A DNA stretch of 64,000 bases from Georgenia soli (GTDB lineage Bacteria; Actinomycetota; Actinomycetes; Actinomycetales; Actinomycetaceae), in the NCBI RefSeq assembly GCF_002563695.1, contig NZ_PDJI01000004.1, forward strand, positions 744,001 through 808,000. The letters are read 5' to 3'. Each line of letters opens with the position of its first letter. Position 1 is the first letter of the stretch. A model generated the notes under the pieces. The model worked only from the letters and a program-made list of their open reading frames with translations. It did no database searches and had not been told where the DNA came from. A program made the position numbers and the translations under genes. Positions 9,470-18,601 of the stretch are shown one piece after another.

Positions 9470-9916
9470 TCAGGCGTCCTCGGAGGGAGCGGACTCCTCC
9501 GCCGGCTCCTCGGACGGTGCCTCGGTGGCCTTGGCCTCGGCGGCCCGGGCCTTGCGCTTCTCGGCCTCGTCCTCGGCGGCCTTGACGGCGGCGGCGCGCG
9601 CCTCGGCGGCCGACTCGTCGGAGGAGTCCTTGGTGCGCAGGGTGCCCTCGGCGCCCTCGAGCCCCTTGGCCTTCTGCCAGTCACCGGTGACCTTGAGGAG
9701 CGCGGCGACCTGCTCGGTGGGCTGGGCGCCCACGGAGAGCCAGTACTGGGCCCGCTCGGAGTCGATGTCGATCAGCGACGGCTCCTCGGTGGGGTGGTAC
9801 TTGCCGATCTCCTCGATCGCACGGCCGTCGCGGCGCTTGCGCGAGTCCATGACGACGACGCGGTAGTACGGCGCGTGGATCTTGCCCATGCGCTTGAGAC
9901 GGATCTTGACTGCCAC
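9470..9916 (-). CDS. rpsP: 30S ribosomal protein S16
   Basis: 148 aa starting [24 protein letters not shown], the bS16 N-terminus. The GTG at 9916 follows an AGGAG site; the frame is open further upstream but without homology. The core ends near residue 85. The remaining ~60 residues are an Ala/Glu/Lys-rich tail ([26 protein letters not shown], abbreviated in part) found in several actinobacterial S16 proteins and probably flexible on the ribosome surface. Confidence 0.95.
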   Translation of the reverse strand: MAVKIRLKRMGKIHAPYYRVVVMDSRKRRDGRAIEEIGKYHPTEEPSLIDIDSERAQYWLSVGAQPTEQVAALLKVTGDWQKAKGLEGAEGTLRTKDSSDESAAEARAAAVKAAEDEAEKRKARAAEAKATEAPSEEPAEESAPSEDA

Positions 9917-10309
9917 TAGGTGGTCACTCCTGGTTCGATGTGGGTGGACCGCGCGGGCTGCCGGTGGGATGCGGCGTTCCGTCTGGTCGCAGGACGCAGC
10001 GTCGTCCGGTGAGAGGGGCCGGGCGGGCTGAGTACAGCGGGTCATTCTGCCAGAACAGCGGACGTGCCCCCAACCCCTGGGAGCACCCGGCCCGACGTGC
10101 GCTTCGCCACTCCCCCGGCTCCCCCGCCCGGCCAGTCCGACACCGCCCCGGCTCCGCCGTCGGGCCCGTCCGCCACCGCCCCGTCGACTGGCCTGCTGAT
10201 CTGGTCGTTCGTCACGACCACATCGGCAGTCTCACCCGCCGCGCTCGGTCGTCGCGCGGGTCAGTCACCGGTGTCGGTCCTCGCGGGTCACTCACCGGTC
10301 CAGGCGGCG
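9917..10309. other. 393-bp intergenic region between rpsP and the amidohydrolase gene
   Basis: It holds the rpsP ribosome site and presumably its promoter near the left end. Positions ~10065-10200 form a C-rich, purine-poor plus strand. A 16-bp direct repeat with one mismatch lies at 10257-10272 and 10284-10299, just past the amidohydrolase stop. No convincing gene or RNA was seen. Confidence 0.5.
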
Positions 10310-11404
10310 TCAGTACCGCCGGCCGCGCAGGACGACTGCGGACGGCCGGGCGAGGACGTCGACGTCCTCCCGGGGATCGGCGTCGTAGACCACGACGTCG
10401 GCGCTCGCCCCCTCCTCGATCCCCGGTACCCCGAGGATCCTGCGCGCGCGCCAGCTCGCGAACCCGACGACGTCGGCGGCGGGGACGCCGGCGCGCGCGA
10501 CCTCCGCGAGCTCGGCCGGCAGCGAGCCGTGGGCGATCGTGCCCCCCGCGTCCGACCCCATGAGCAACGGCACACCGGCCGCGTGCAGCGCCTGCACGTG
10601 CTCGTACCGGCGGGCGTGCATCCGACGCATGCGTTCGGCGTAGACCGGGTACTTCGCGCCCGCCTGGTCGGCGATGTCGGTGAACCTGCCCACCTGGAGG
10701 AGGGTCGGCGTGACGGGGATGTCGCGGCGGGCGGCCTCGGCGATGTGGTCGGCGTCCATCCCGGTGCCGTGCTCGATGCCGTCGACGCCGGCGTCGAGCA
10801 GCGGGTCGATCGCCTCGTGGGAGAAGGTGTGGGCGGTGACCCGCGCGCCGTTCTCGTGCGCGGCGGCGATCGCGTCCCTGAGCACGTCGGCGGGCCACAG
10901 CGGGGTGAGGTCGGCGTCTGCGCCGAGGGAGCGGTCGATCCAGTCAGCGACGATCTTGACCCAGCCGTCCCCGAAGCGCGCCTGGTCGGCGACGGCCTCC
11001 GGAAGCTGGGCGACGTCGTCGAGCTCGAGGCCGTAGTGGCGCAGGTAGCGACTGGGCCGCGCCAGGTGGTGGCCGGCCCGGATGAGCCGCGGCAGGTCGG
11101 CCCGCTCCTGCACCCACCGGTTGTCCATGGGAGAGCCGGCGTCGCGGACCAGCAGGGTGCCGGCGTCGCGGTCCGCCTTGCCCTGCAGGACGGCGTCCTC
11201 CTCGGTCACGACGCCGTCGGCACCGAGCCCGATGTGGCAGTGGACGTCCACCAGCCCGGGCAGCACCCACCCCGTCAGCTCGCGGGCGGGCCCGGCGCTG
11301 TCCGGCCGTCGCAGGCTGAGGCGCCCGTCGACGACCCAGGCCTCGTCCAGCTCGGTGTCGTCGTCGACGAGGATCGTGCCGGTCAGGTGGAGAACCTCGC
11401 TCAT
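10310..11404 (-). CDS. Amidohydrolase (imidazolonepropionase/prolidase-like)
   Basis: A 364-aa metal-dependent amidohydrolase with a TIM-barrel. The metal motif is VDVHCHIG (residues ~53-60); a Lys in GWVKIVAD may be the carboxylated bridging Lys; AHTFSHEA, GIEHGTGM and the Asp of MGSDAGG complete the site. The N-terminal beta-sandwich (ELTGWVLPGLVDVH) and C-terminal EGASADVVVYDADP are typical. Such enzymes cut cyclic amides or dipeptides; the substrate cannot be told from sequence. It stands alone between rpsP and ffh with a palindromic operator-like site upstream, suggesting its own regulated promoter. Confidence 0.85.
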   Translation of the reverse strand: MSEVLHLTGTILVDDDTELDEAWVVDGRLSLRRPDSAGPARELTGWVLPGLVDVHCHIGLGADGVVTEEDAVLQGKADRDAGTLLVRDAGSPMDNRWVQERADLPRLIRAGHHLARPSRYLRHYGLELDDVAQLPEAVADQARFGDGWVKIVADWIDRSLGADADLTPLWPADVLRDAIAAAHENGARVTAHTFSHEAIDPLLDAGVDGIEHGTGMDADHIAEAARRDIPVTPTLLQVGRFTDIADQAGAKYPVYAERMRRMHARRYEHVQALHAAGVPLLMGSDAGGTIAHGSLPAELAEVARAGVPAADVVGFASWRARRILGVPGIEEGASADVVVYDADPREDVDVLARPSAVVLRGRRY

Positions 11405-11438
11405 GGGCAGAAGGCTCTCACGCCGTCAGTGCTACAGA

Positions 11439-11472
11439 AACGGTGCAGTAGTCGCACCGTTCCTGCACCGTT
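11439..11472 (-). promoter_or_regulatory. Palindromic operator-like site upstream of the amidohydrolase gene
   Basis: An 8-bp inverted repeat, AACGGTGC (11439-11446) and GCACCGTT (11454-11461), is followed by a third identical half-site GCACCGTT at 11465-11472. It lies 35-68 bp upstream of the amidohydrolase ATG, where a repressor such as a TetR/GntR-type dimer would bind. No regulator gene is adjacent. Confidence 0.55.
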
Positions 11473-11540
11473 GTGCACTCGGTCCGCCCGCCGGTCACCG
11501 GGTCACCGTGCCGCCATGTCACCGCGGCCGGGCCACCGGC

Positions 11541-13100
11541 TCAGCGCAGGAACTTCTGGAGCTCCTCGAGGTCGGGCATCTCCTGGTTCTGCGGCTGCTT
11601 GCCGAGACCGAACGCCGACCCCGACGGCGCGGAGGGCTGCTGGGCCGCGCGCTGGGCCGCCTCCAGCTCCTGCTGGCGGCGCTTCGCCGGGTTGCCGGAC
11701 TTGCCCTTCTTGCCCTTCTTGGGCGGCGGGGCCATGCGGCCCTTCGACTTCTTGCCGCCGCCGGGCATCATGCCCATACCGGGCATGCCGCGGCCGCCGC
11801 TGCGGGCCATCTGCTTCATCATCGTCTTGGCCTGCTCGAACCGCTCCATGAGCGAGTTGACCTCGGCCACGGTGGTGCCGGAGCCCTTGGCGATGCGCAG
11901 CCGGCGGGAGCCGTTGAGGATCTTGGGGTTCGCACGCTCGGCCGGCGTCATGGAGTGCACGATCGCCTCGACGCGGTCGACCTCGCGCTCGTCGAAGTTC
12001 TCCAGCTGCTCACGCATCTGGCCCATGCCCGGCAGCATGCCGAGCATCTTCTTCATCGAGCCCATCTTCTTCAGCTGGGCGAGCTGGGCGAGGAAGTCCT
12101 GGAGGGTGAAGTCGCCGTCGCCGGCGAGCTTCGCGGCCATCTCCTCGGCCTGGGCGGCGTCGAAGGTCTTCTCGGCCTGCTCGATGAGCGTGAGGATGTC
12201 GCCCATGTCGAGGATGCGGGAGGCCATCCGGTCGGCGTGGAAGCGCTCGAAGTCGGTGAGCTTCTCGCCGGTGGAGGCGAAGAGCACCGGCTTGCCGGTG
12301 ACCCCGCGCACCGACAGGGCCGCACCACCACGGGCGTCGCCGTCGAGCTTGGACAGCACGACACCGCTGAACCCGACGCCCTCGGCGAAGGCGTTCGCGG
12401 TGGTGACGGCGTCCTGACCGATCATCGCGTCGAGGACGAAGAGGATCTCGTCGGGATCGGTGGCGTCGCGGATGTCGACCGCCTGCTGCATCATCTCGGC
12501 GTCCACGCCGAGACGGCCGGCGGTGTCCACGACGACGACCGAGTACTGCTTCTCCCGCGCGTGCTCGACGCCGGAGCGCGCCACGGCCACCGGGTCGCCG
12601 ACGCCGTTGCCCGGCTCGGGCGCCCACACCGGCACACCGGCCCGCTCGCCCACCACCTGCAGCTGGGTGACGGCGTTCGGGCGCTGCAGGTCCGAGGCCA
12701 CGAGCAGCGGGGTGTGGCCCTGCTCCTTCAGCCACAGGCCGAGCTTGCCGGCGAGGGTCGTCTTACCAGCACCCTGCAGACCGGCGAGCATGATGACCGT
12801 CGGCGGGTGCTTGGCGAAGCGCAGGTCGCGGGCCTCGCCGCCGAGGATCTCGACGAGCTCGGCGTTGACGATCTTGATGACCTGCTGCGCGGGGTTCAGC
12901 GCGGCGGAGACCTCGGCGGACTTGGCCCGCTCGCGCACGTTCGCGGTGAAGGCGCGGACCACGGGGAGCGCGACGTCGGCCTCGAGCAGGGCGCGCCGGA
13001 TCTCCGAGACGGTGGCGTCGATGTCGGCCTCGGAGAGACGGCCCTTCCCGCGCAGCTGCTTGAAGGAGGCGGTGAGCCGGTCGGACAGGTTGGCGAACAA
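11541..13100 (-). CDS. ffh: Signal recognition particle protein Ffh
   Basis: A 519-aa SRP54 GTPase that targets membrane proteins to the translocon with its receptor FtsY (also in this window). N domain LSDRLTASFKQLRGKGRLSE; G domain with GLQGAGKTTLAGKL, DTAGRLGVD and SKLDGDARGGAAL; M domain MGSMKKMLGMLPGMGQM plus a Met/Gly-rich GMPGMGMMPGGGKK tail that contacts SRP RNA and signal peptides. The TTG at 13100 is taken as start: it gives LFANLSDRL, aligned with the family N-terminus, and is preceded by GAGGT. The C-terminus is longer than usual, Lys- then Gln/Ala-rich. Confidence 0.95.
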   Translation of the reverse strand: MFANLSDRLTASFKQLRGKGRLSEADIDATVSEIRRALLEADVALPVVRAFTANVRERAKSAEVSAALNPAQQVIKIVNAELVEILGGEARDLRFAKHPPTVIMLAGLQGAGKTTLAGKLGLWLKEQGHTPLLVASDLQRPNAVTQLQVVGERAGVPVWAPEPGNGVGDPVAVARSGVEHAREKQYSVVVVDTAGRLGVDAEMMQQAVDIRDATDPDEILFVLDAMIGQDAVTTANAFAEGVGFSGVVLSKLDGDARGGAALSVRGVTGKPVLFASTGEKLTDFERFHADRMASRILDMGDILTLIEQAEKTFDAAQAEEMAAKLAGDGDFTLQDFLAQLAQLKKMGSMKKMLGMLPGMGQMREQLENFDEREVDRVEAIVHSMTPAERANPKILNGSRRLRIAKGSGTTVAEVNSLMERFEQAKTMMKQMARSGGRGMPGMGMMPGGGKKSKGRMAPPPKKGKKGKSGNPAKRRQQELEAAQRAAQQPSAPSGSAFGLGKQPQNQEMPDLEELQKFLR

Positions 13101-13138
13101 GGCGTACCTCGTGGTTTTCGGGCGGACGTGGCTGACGA

Positions 13139-14953
13139 TCAGGGTAACGCCCGGAGCCGCGCGCCAACCCGCTCCGTGAGCGTACTCACCAGCTCGGCCC
13201 GCCACGACGTCCACGCCTGGGGCCCCGCGGCACGGGCGTCGGCCTCGGTGAGCCGGTGCAGCAGGGCGAGCAGGTCCGGCCTGCGGTCGACGGCGCCGGC
13301 CACCTCCGCCAGCACCGCCGGGTCGGTGAGGTCACGGGTGGTCGCCACGGCCGGGAGGGTCAGGTGCTCGCGGACCAGGACGACGACGTCGTCCCGCGCC
13401 ACCGGGGTGACGCCGAGCCTCCCGAGGATCTCCCGGGCGACGGCGGCACCCTCGGCCGCGTGGTCGCGGGAGCCCGCCGTCTTGCCGATGTCGTGCAGGA
13501 GCGCGGCGAGCAGGAGCACGCCCCCCGCCTCCGCGCCGGTCGCCGGGATCCCCGCGACCGTCTCGACGAGATGGCGGTCGACGGTGAACCGGTGCAGCGG
13601 GTTGCGCTGGGGCCGGTTGCGCACCGCGGCCCACTCGGGGAACCACGCGGTGACCACGCCCGCGAGGTCGAGCGCCTCCCACACGGGCACCTGCGCGCGG
13701 CCGGAGGCGAGCAGCTCCAGCAGCAGGTGCAGGGCCTCGGCGGGCCAGGGAGCGGGTGGGGCGACGGTGCGGCCGAGGGGGTCGAGCATCGACGGCGAGA
13801 GCGGCAGGCCGGTCCGCGCGGCGGCCGCGGCGGCGCGCAGGGCGAGCAGGGCGTCCGTGGCCGGGTCGGCCCCGCCGGCGAGCACGATCTCGCCCTCGTG
13901 CTCCACGAGGCCCTCCGCCACGACGGGCAGGCGCGGCGCCCTCGCCCGGCCACGGACCACCAGCGGGCGGACGATCCGCGGGCGACGGGCGTCGAGGTGC
14001 TGCCGCGCGCGGCGTGCCGTGGCGTCCAGGGCCGCCGAGACCACCCGGGCGGCGCCCGCCACGTGGGCGAGCAGCTGGTCGGCGGCGTCGGTGACGGCCC
14101 GCCCCGACGCCGTGGTGGCGACCACCTCGCGGTGCGGTGTCCCGGCGAACCCGCACCGGGACGCGACGTCGTCCTGCTCCGCGAGCACCAGCCGGGTGGT
14201 CCGGCGCCCGGTGGCGAGCGCCAGCGCGTCCCGGACGTCGAGGAGGTCGGCGTGCGCACGGTCCAGGTCGGGCCCGCCGCGCGGCCGGTCGCTCAGCCAG
14301 CTCGCCACGAGCGCACCGACGACGACGGCGTCACGCAGACCCCCGCGCGCCTCCTTCAGGTCCGGCTCGAGGAGGTAGGCCACCTCGCCGAACTTCTCGG
14401 CGCGGGCGGCGACCGAGTCCAGCAGCTCGGGCAGGCGCCGCCGCGCGCCGGAGCGCCAGTCGGCCAGGACCGCCTGCTGCGCACGCTCCCCCACCGCCGG
14501 GTCACCGGCGACGGTGCGCAGGTGCAGCAGCCCGACCGCGGCAGGCAGGTCCGCGGAGGCGACGCGCCGGCACTCCTCCAGCGTGCGCACGGAGTGGTCG
14601 AGGTCGAGCCGCGCGTCCCAGAGCGGGTACCACAGCGCGTCGGCGAGCCGGGCGACGTCCGCGGCCGGGCGCGTGCCGTCGTGGACGAGCAGGAGGTCGA
14701 GGTCGGCGACCGGTCCGCCGTCGCGGCGGCCGAGGCTGCCGACGGCGGTCAGCGCCACGCCGTGGCCGAGATCCTGCCCGGTCGTCGCGGCCGCGCGCTG
14801 CCACAGCTCGGTCAGCGCCTCGTCGGTGAGGTCGGCGAGCCGACGACGGTAGGCGGCTCCGGCGTCGGGCCCGGCGCCCGGCGCGGGGGGCGGGACGGCG
14901 AGACGGGCCCGGCGCAGGTCCACCAGCAGGGGCAGGTGCGCCGGGCCCGTCAC
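13139..14953 (-). CDS. glnD: PII nucleotidyltransferase GlnD lacking ACT domains
   Basis: A 604-aa protein. The nucleotidyltransferase domain carries [19 protein letters not shown] (72-90, Asp84/Asp86), the middle has the [11 protein letters not shown] region, and the HD domain LLHDIGKT (485-492). It modifies the PII protein encoded just upstream (adenylylation in studied actinobacteria) according to nitrogen state. Full GlnD continues with two ACT domains that sense glutamine; here the protein ends about 30 residues past the HD domain (ending GARLRALP) and only 38 bp separate it from ffh, so none is encoded. GTG at 14953 lies 1 bp after the glnK stop. Confidence 0.92.
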   Translation of the reverse strand: MTGPAHLPLLVDLRRARLAVPPPAPGAGPDAGAAYRRRLADLTDEALTELWQRAAATTGQDLGHGVALTAVGSLGRRDGGPVADLDLLLVHDGTRPAADVARLADALWYPLWDARLDLDHSVRTLEECRRVASADLPAAVGLLHLRTVAGDPAVGERAQQAVLADWRSGARRRLPELLDSVAARAEKFGEVAYLLEPDLKEARGGLRDAVVVGALVASWLSDRPRGGPDLDRAHADLLDVRDALALATGRRTTRLVLAEQDDVASRCGFAGTPHREVVATTASGRAVTDAADQLLAHVAGAARVVSAALDATARRARQHLDARRPRIVRPLVVRGRARAPRLPVVAEGLVEHEGEIVLAGGADPATDALLALRAAAAAARTGLPLSPSMLDPLGRTVAPPAPWPAEALHLLLELLASGRAQVPVWEALDLAGVVTAWFPEWAAVRNRPQRNPLHRFTVDRHLVETVAGIPATGAEAGGVLLLAALLHDIGKTAGSRDHAAEGAAVAREILGRLGVTPVARDDVVVLVREHLTLPAVATTRDLTDPAVLAEVAGAVDRRPDLLALLHRLTEADARAAGPQAWTSWRAELVSTLTERVGARLRALP

Positions 14954-14954
14954 G

Positions 14955-16609
<1,655 letters not shown>

Positions 16610-16662
16610 GGTTCCTCCCTCACCAGCTCGGTCGGCTGGTCCGGGACCACGGTCCTGCGGCG

Positions 16663-16702
16663 ACGTTACGGCGGACGGCCCGTCGTGTTTCTGCCACGTG
16701 AC
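16663..16702 (-). promoter_or_regulatory. amtB promoter with a GlnR-type box
   Basis: On the minus strand GTCAC-n6-GAAAC (16702-16687) matches the actinobacterial GlnR half-pair consensus gTnAC-n6-GaAAC. A TAACGT -10 hexamer lies at 16668-16663, which puts the box near -35. Another GTCAC occurs 20 bp upstream. GlnR control of amtB operons is established in Streptomyces; here it is inferred from the match and its position. Confidence 0.6.
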
Positions 16703-16733
16703 AGATCTCGCCGCTGCGTGACGATCATGTTGC

Positions 16734-16850
16734 GAGACGTCGTTCGTTCCGTTCGAGCACGAGACGTCATCCGCTCCGTCGAGCACGAGACGTCATCTCC
16801 TCCCCGAGCACGAGACGTCATCTCCTCCGCCGAGCACGAGACGTCATCTC
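16734..16850. repeat. Five tandem copies of a ~26-bp repeat
   Basis: GAGACGTC recurs at 16734, 16761, 16787, 16812 and 16838, a spacing of 27, 26, 25 and 26 bp. The last three copies share GAGCACGAGACGTCATCTCC; the first two are more diverged. The core GAGACGTCATCTC is partly palindromic (GACGTC; GAGA/TCTC). It lies upstream of amtB and beyond the ftsY stop. Confidence 0.85.
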
Positions 16851-16854
16851 CTCC

Positions 16855-16978
16855 CTGAGTGGTCACGAACTCCTCGGGGTCGTGGAGGACCTGACCGGTC
16901 AGGGAGAAGATGACCACTCACGGAGAACTTGACCAGTCGCCGAGAACTTGACCGCTCGTGGAGGAGATGACCTCTCGC
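16855..16978. repeat. Five tandem 19-bp repeats plus one inverted copy
   Basis: TGACC recurs at 16892, 16911, 16930, 16949 and 16968, an exact 19-bp period, within units such as GGAGAACTTGACCAGTCGC. A related copy in opposite orientation (TGAGTGGTCAC...CTCC) lies at about 16855-16875, next to the 26-bp array. No coding potential beyond chance frames. With the preceding array it fills the 382-bp gap 16610-16991. Confidence 0.85.
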
Positions 16979-16991
16979 GCGCCCTTCGCGG

Positions 16992-18170
16992 TCAGGCGAG
17001 GAGCGCGTCGACGAACTCCTCGGGCTCGAAGGGCGCGAGGTCGTCCGGGCCCTCGCCGAGCCCGACGAACTTGACGGGCACCCCGAGCTCACGCTGGACG
17101 GCGACGACGATGCCGCCCTTCGCGGTGCCGTCGAGCTTGGTCAGGACGATGCCGGTGACGTCGACGACCTCAGCGAACACCTGGGCCTGGCGCATACCGT
17201 TCTGCCCGGTGGTGGCGTCGAGGACGAGAAGGACCTCGCGCACCGGCGCCTGCCGCGACATGACGCGCTTGATCTTGCCGAGCTCGTCCATGAGGCCGGC
17301 CTTGTTCTGCAACCGGCCGGCGGTGTCGACCATGACGACGTCGGCGCCGATCTCGCGGCCGTGCTTGACGGCGTCGAAGGCGACGGCGGCGGGGTCGGCG
17401 CCCTCGCGGTCGGAGCGGACGACCTCGACGCCGACGCGGGCGCCCCAGGTGCTCAGCTGGTCCGCGGCCGCGGCACGGAAGGTGTCGGCGGCGCCGAGCA
17501 CGACGTCGTGGTCCTCCGCGACGAGGACGCGCGCCAGCTTGCCGACGGTGGTGGTCTTGCCGGTGCCGTTGACGCCGACGACCAGGACGGTGGCCGGGTG
17601 CGGCTCGCCGTCGTCACCGACGACGGGCCCAACGTGCAGCGTGCGGTCCATGGCGGGGTCGACGAGCTTGAGGAGCTCCTCGCGCAGCACGCCGCGCACG
17701 GTCTCCGGGTCCGTGGTGCCGAGCACCTTCGTCCGGGTGCGCAGCGTGTCCATGAGCTCGGTCGTCGGGCCGATGCCGACGTCGGCGAGGAGCAGCGTCT
17801 CCTCGATCTCCTCCCAGTCGCTCTCCGTCAGGTCGCCGCGGGAGAGGATCGACAGGAGGGTCTGCCCCACCCGGCCGGAGCCGGCGAGGCGCGCCCGCAG
17901 CCGCTGCATGCGCCCGGCGACCGGTTCGGGACGCTCGAGGGTGGGCGCCGGCGGCGTGGCCTCCTCCACGGGAGGTGCCGTGGCGGTGGCTGTGGCGGTG
18001 GCGCCCTCGGCCGGCGGCTGGTCGACCTCGTAGGGGCTGACGTCGACCGGTGGGAGGGTCGCCGACGGGCCGCGCCGGCGTCGGCCGCTGGTGAGCGAGA
18101 CGGCGCCGACCACCAGGCCGACGAGGACGAGGGCGGCTACGACGATGAGGATCCAGGTCAGGTCGGTCAC
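16992..18170 (-). CDS. ftsY: Signal recognition particle receptor FtsY
   Basis: A 392-aa SRP receptor GTPase. An N-terminal membrane segment (ILIVVAALVLVGLVVGAVSL) and a Pro/Ala/Thr/Glu-rich linker precede the NG domain: GVNGTGKTTTVGKLA, AADTFRAAAADQL, DTAGRLQNKAGLMDEL, TKLDGTAKGG and the final GLGEGPDDLAPFEPEEFVDALL. It docks SRP-ribosome complexes at the membrane. GTG at 18170 (VTDLTW...) is preferred; another GTG lies 18 bp upstream. It follows smc with one small gene between. Confidence 0.95.
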   Translation of the reverse strand: MTDLTWILIVVAALVLVGLVVGAVSLTSGRRRRGPSATLPPVDVSPYEVDQPPAEGATATATATAPPVEEATPPAPTLERPEPVAGRMQRLRARLAGSGRVGQTLLSILSRGDLTESDWEEIEETLLLADVGIGPTTELMDTLRTRTKVLGTTDPETVRGVLREELLKLVDPAMDRTLHVGPVVGDDGEPHPATVLVVGVNGTGKTTTVGKLARVLVAEDHDVVLGAADTFRAAAADQLSTWGARVGVEVVRSDREGADPAAVAFDAVKHGREIGADVVMVDTAGRLQNKAGLMDELGKIKRVMSRQAPVREVLLVLDATTGQNGMRQAQVFAEVVDVTGIVLTKLDGTAKGGIVVAVQRELGVPVKFVGLGEGPDDLAPFEPEEFVDALLA

Positions 18171-18213
18171 GACCCCAGTCTGGCCCACCGTCCCCGACCC
18201 CGGCGACCGTGGG

Positions 18214-18525
18214 TCAGCGTCGCGTCACGTTCCTCGCGTGCCCGCGGACCTCGTCCAGCCGGGCCACGAGCTCCTCCGGCCGCGCGTAGGCGGGCCGGTC
18301 CTCGGGGGCGCCGAGGCTGAAGATGTCCTCCACCGGCGTGTCGCGCACGTCCGACCGGCGCGGCCTCAGGTCCGCCCCCTTGAGCTCGTCCGAGCGCCAC
18401 GCGGCCAGCGACTCCCGCAGCCAGGCGGACCAGCCGTTCTCGGGCCGGCGCCCGGCGAGCAGCGCGAGGAGCACCGCCAGCGCGCACAGGACCGAGACGA
18501 ACCCTCCGACGAATGCTCCGGTCAT
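18214..18525 (-). CDS. Small membrane protein of unknown function
   Basis: 103 aa: one N-terminal hydrophobic segment (FVGGFVSVLCALAVLLALLAG) then a soluble charged part ending VRGHARNVTRR. No known domain was recognised. ATG start at 18525. It lies between smc and ftsY on the same strand, 43 bp before the ftsY start. Probably real given codon use and position; function unknown. Confidence 0.65.
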   Translation of the reverse strand: MTGAFVGGFVSVLCALAVLLALLAGRRPENGWSAWLRESLAAWRSDELKGADLRPRRSDVRDTPVEDIFSLGAPEDRPAYARPEELVARLDEVRGHARNVTRR

Positions 18526-18601
18526 ATGTCCAGTATGCCGTCGTGGCAGTGGCCCGCCGCCCGAGGTCCTGCCTCTTGCTGCGCCTGGACGGTGACGTTC
18601 G

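Noticed and set aside
16666..16917. An 83-codon minus-strand frame with repeated GGDDVSCS-like peptides
   Set aside because: The peptide repeat simply mirrors the tandem DNA repeats; no ribosome site and no homology.
16734..16978. Possible CRISPR array
   Set aside because: Units are only 19 and ~26 bp with almost no unique spacer between cores, and no cas gene is near.
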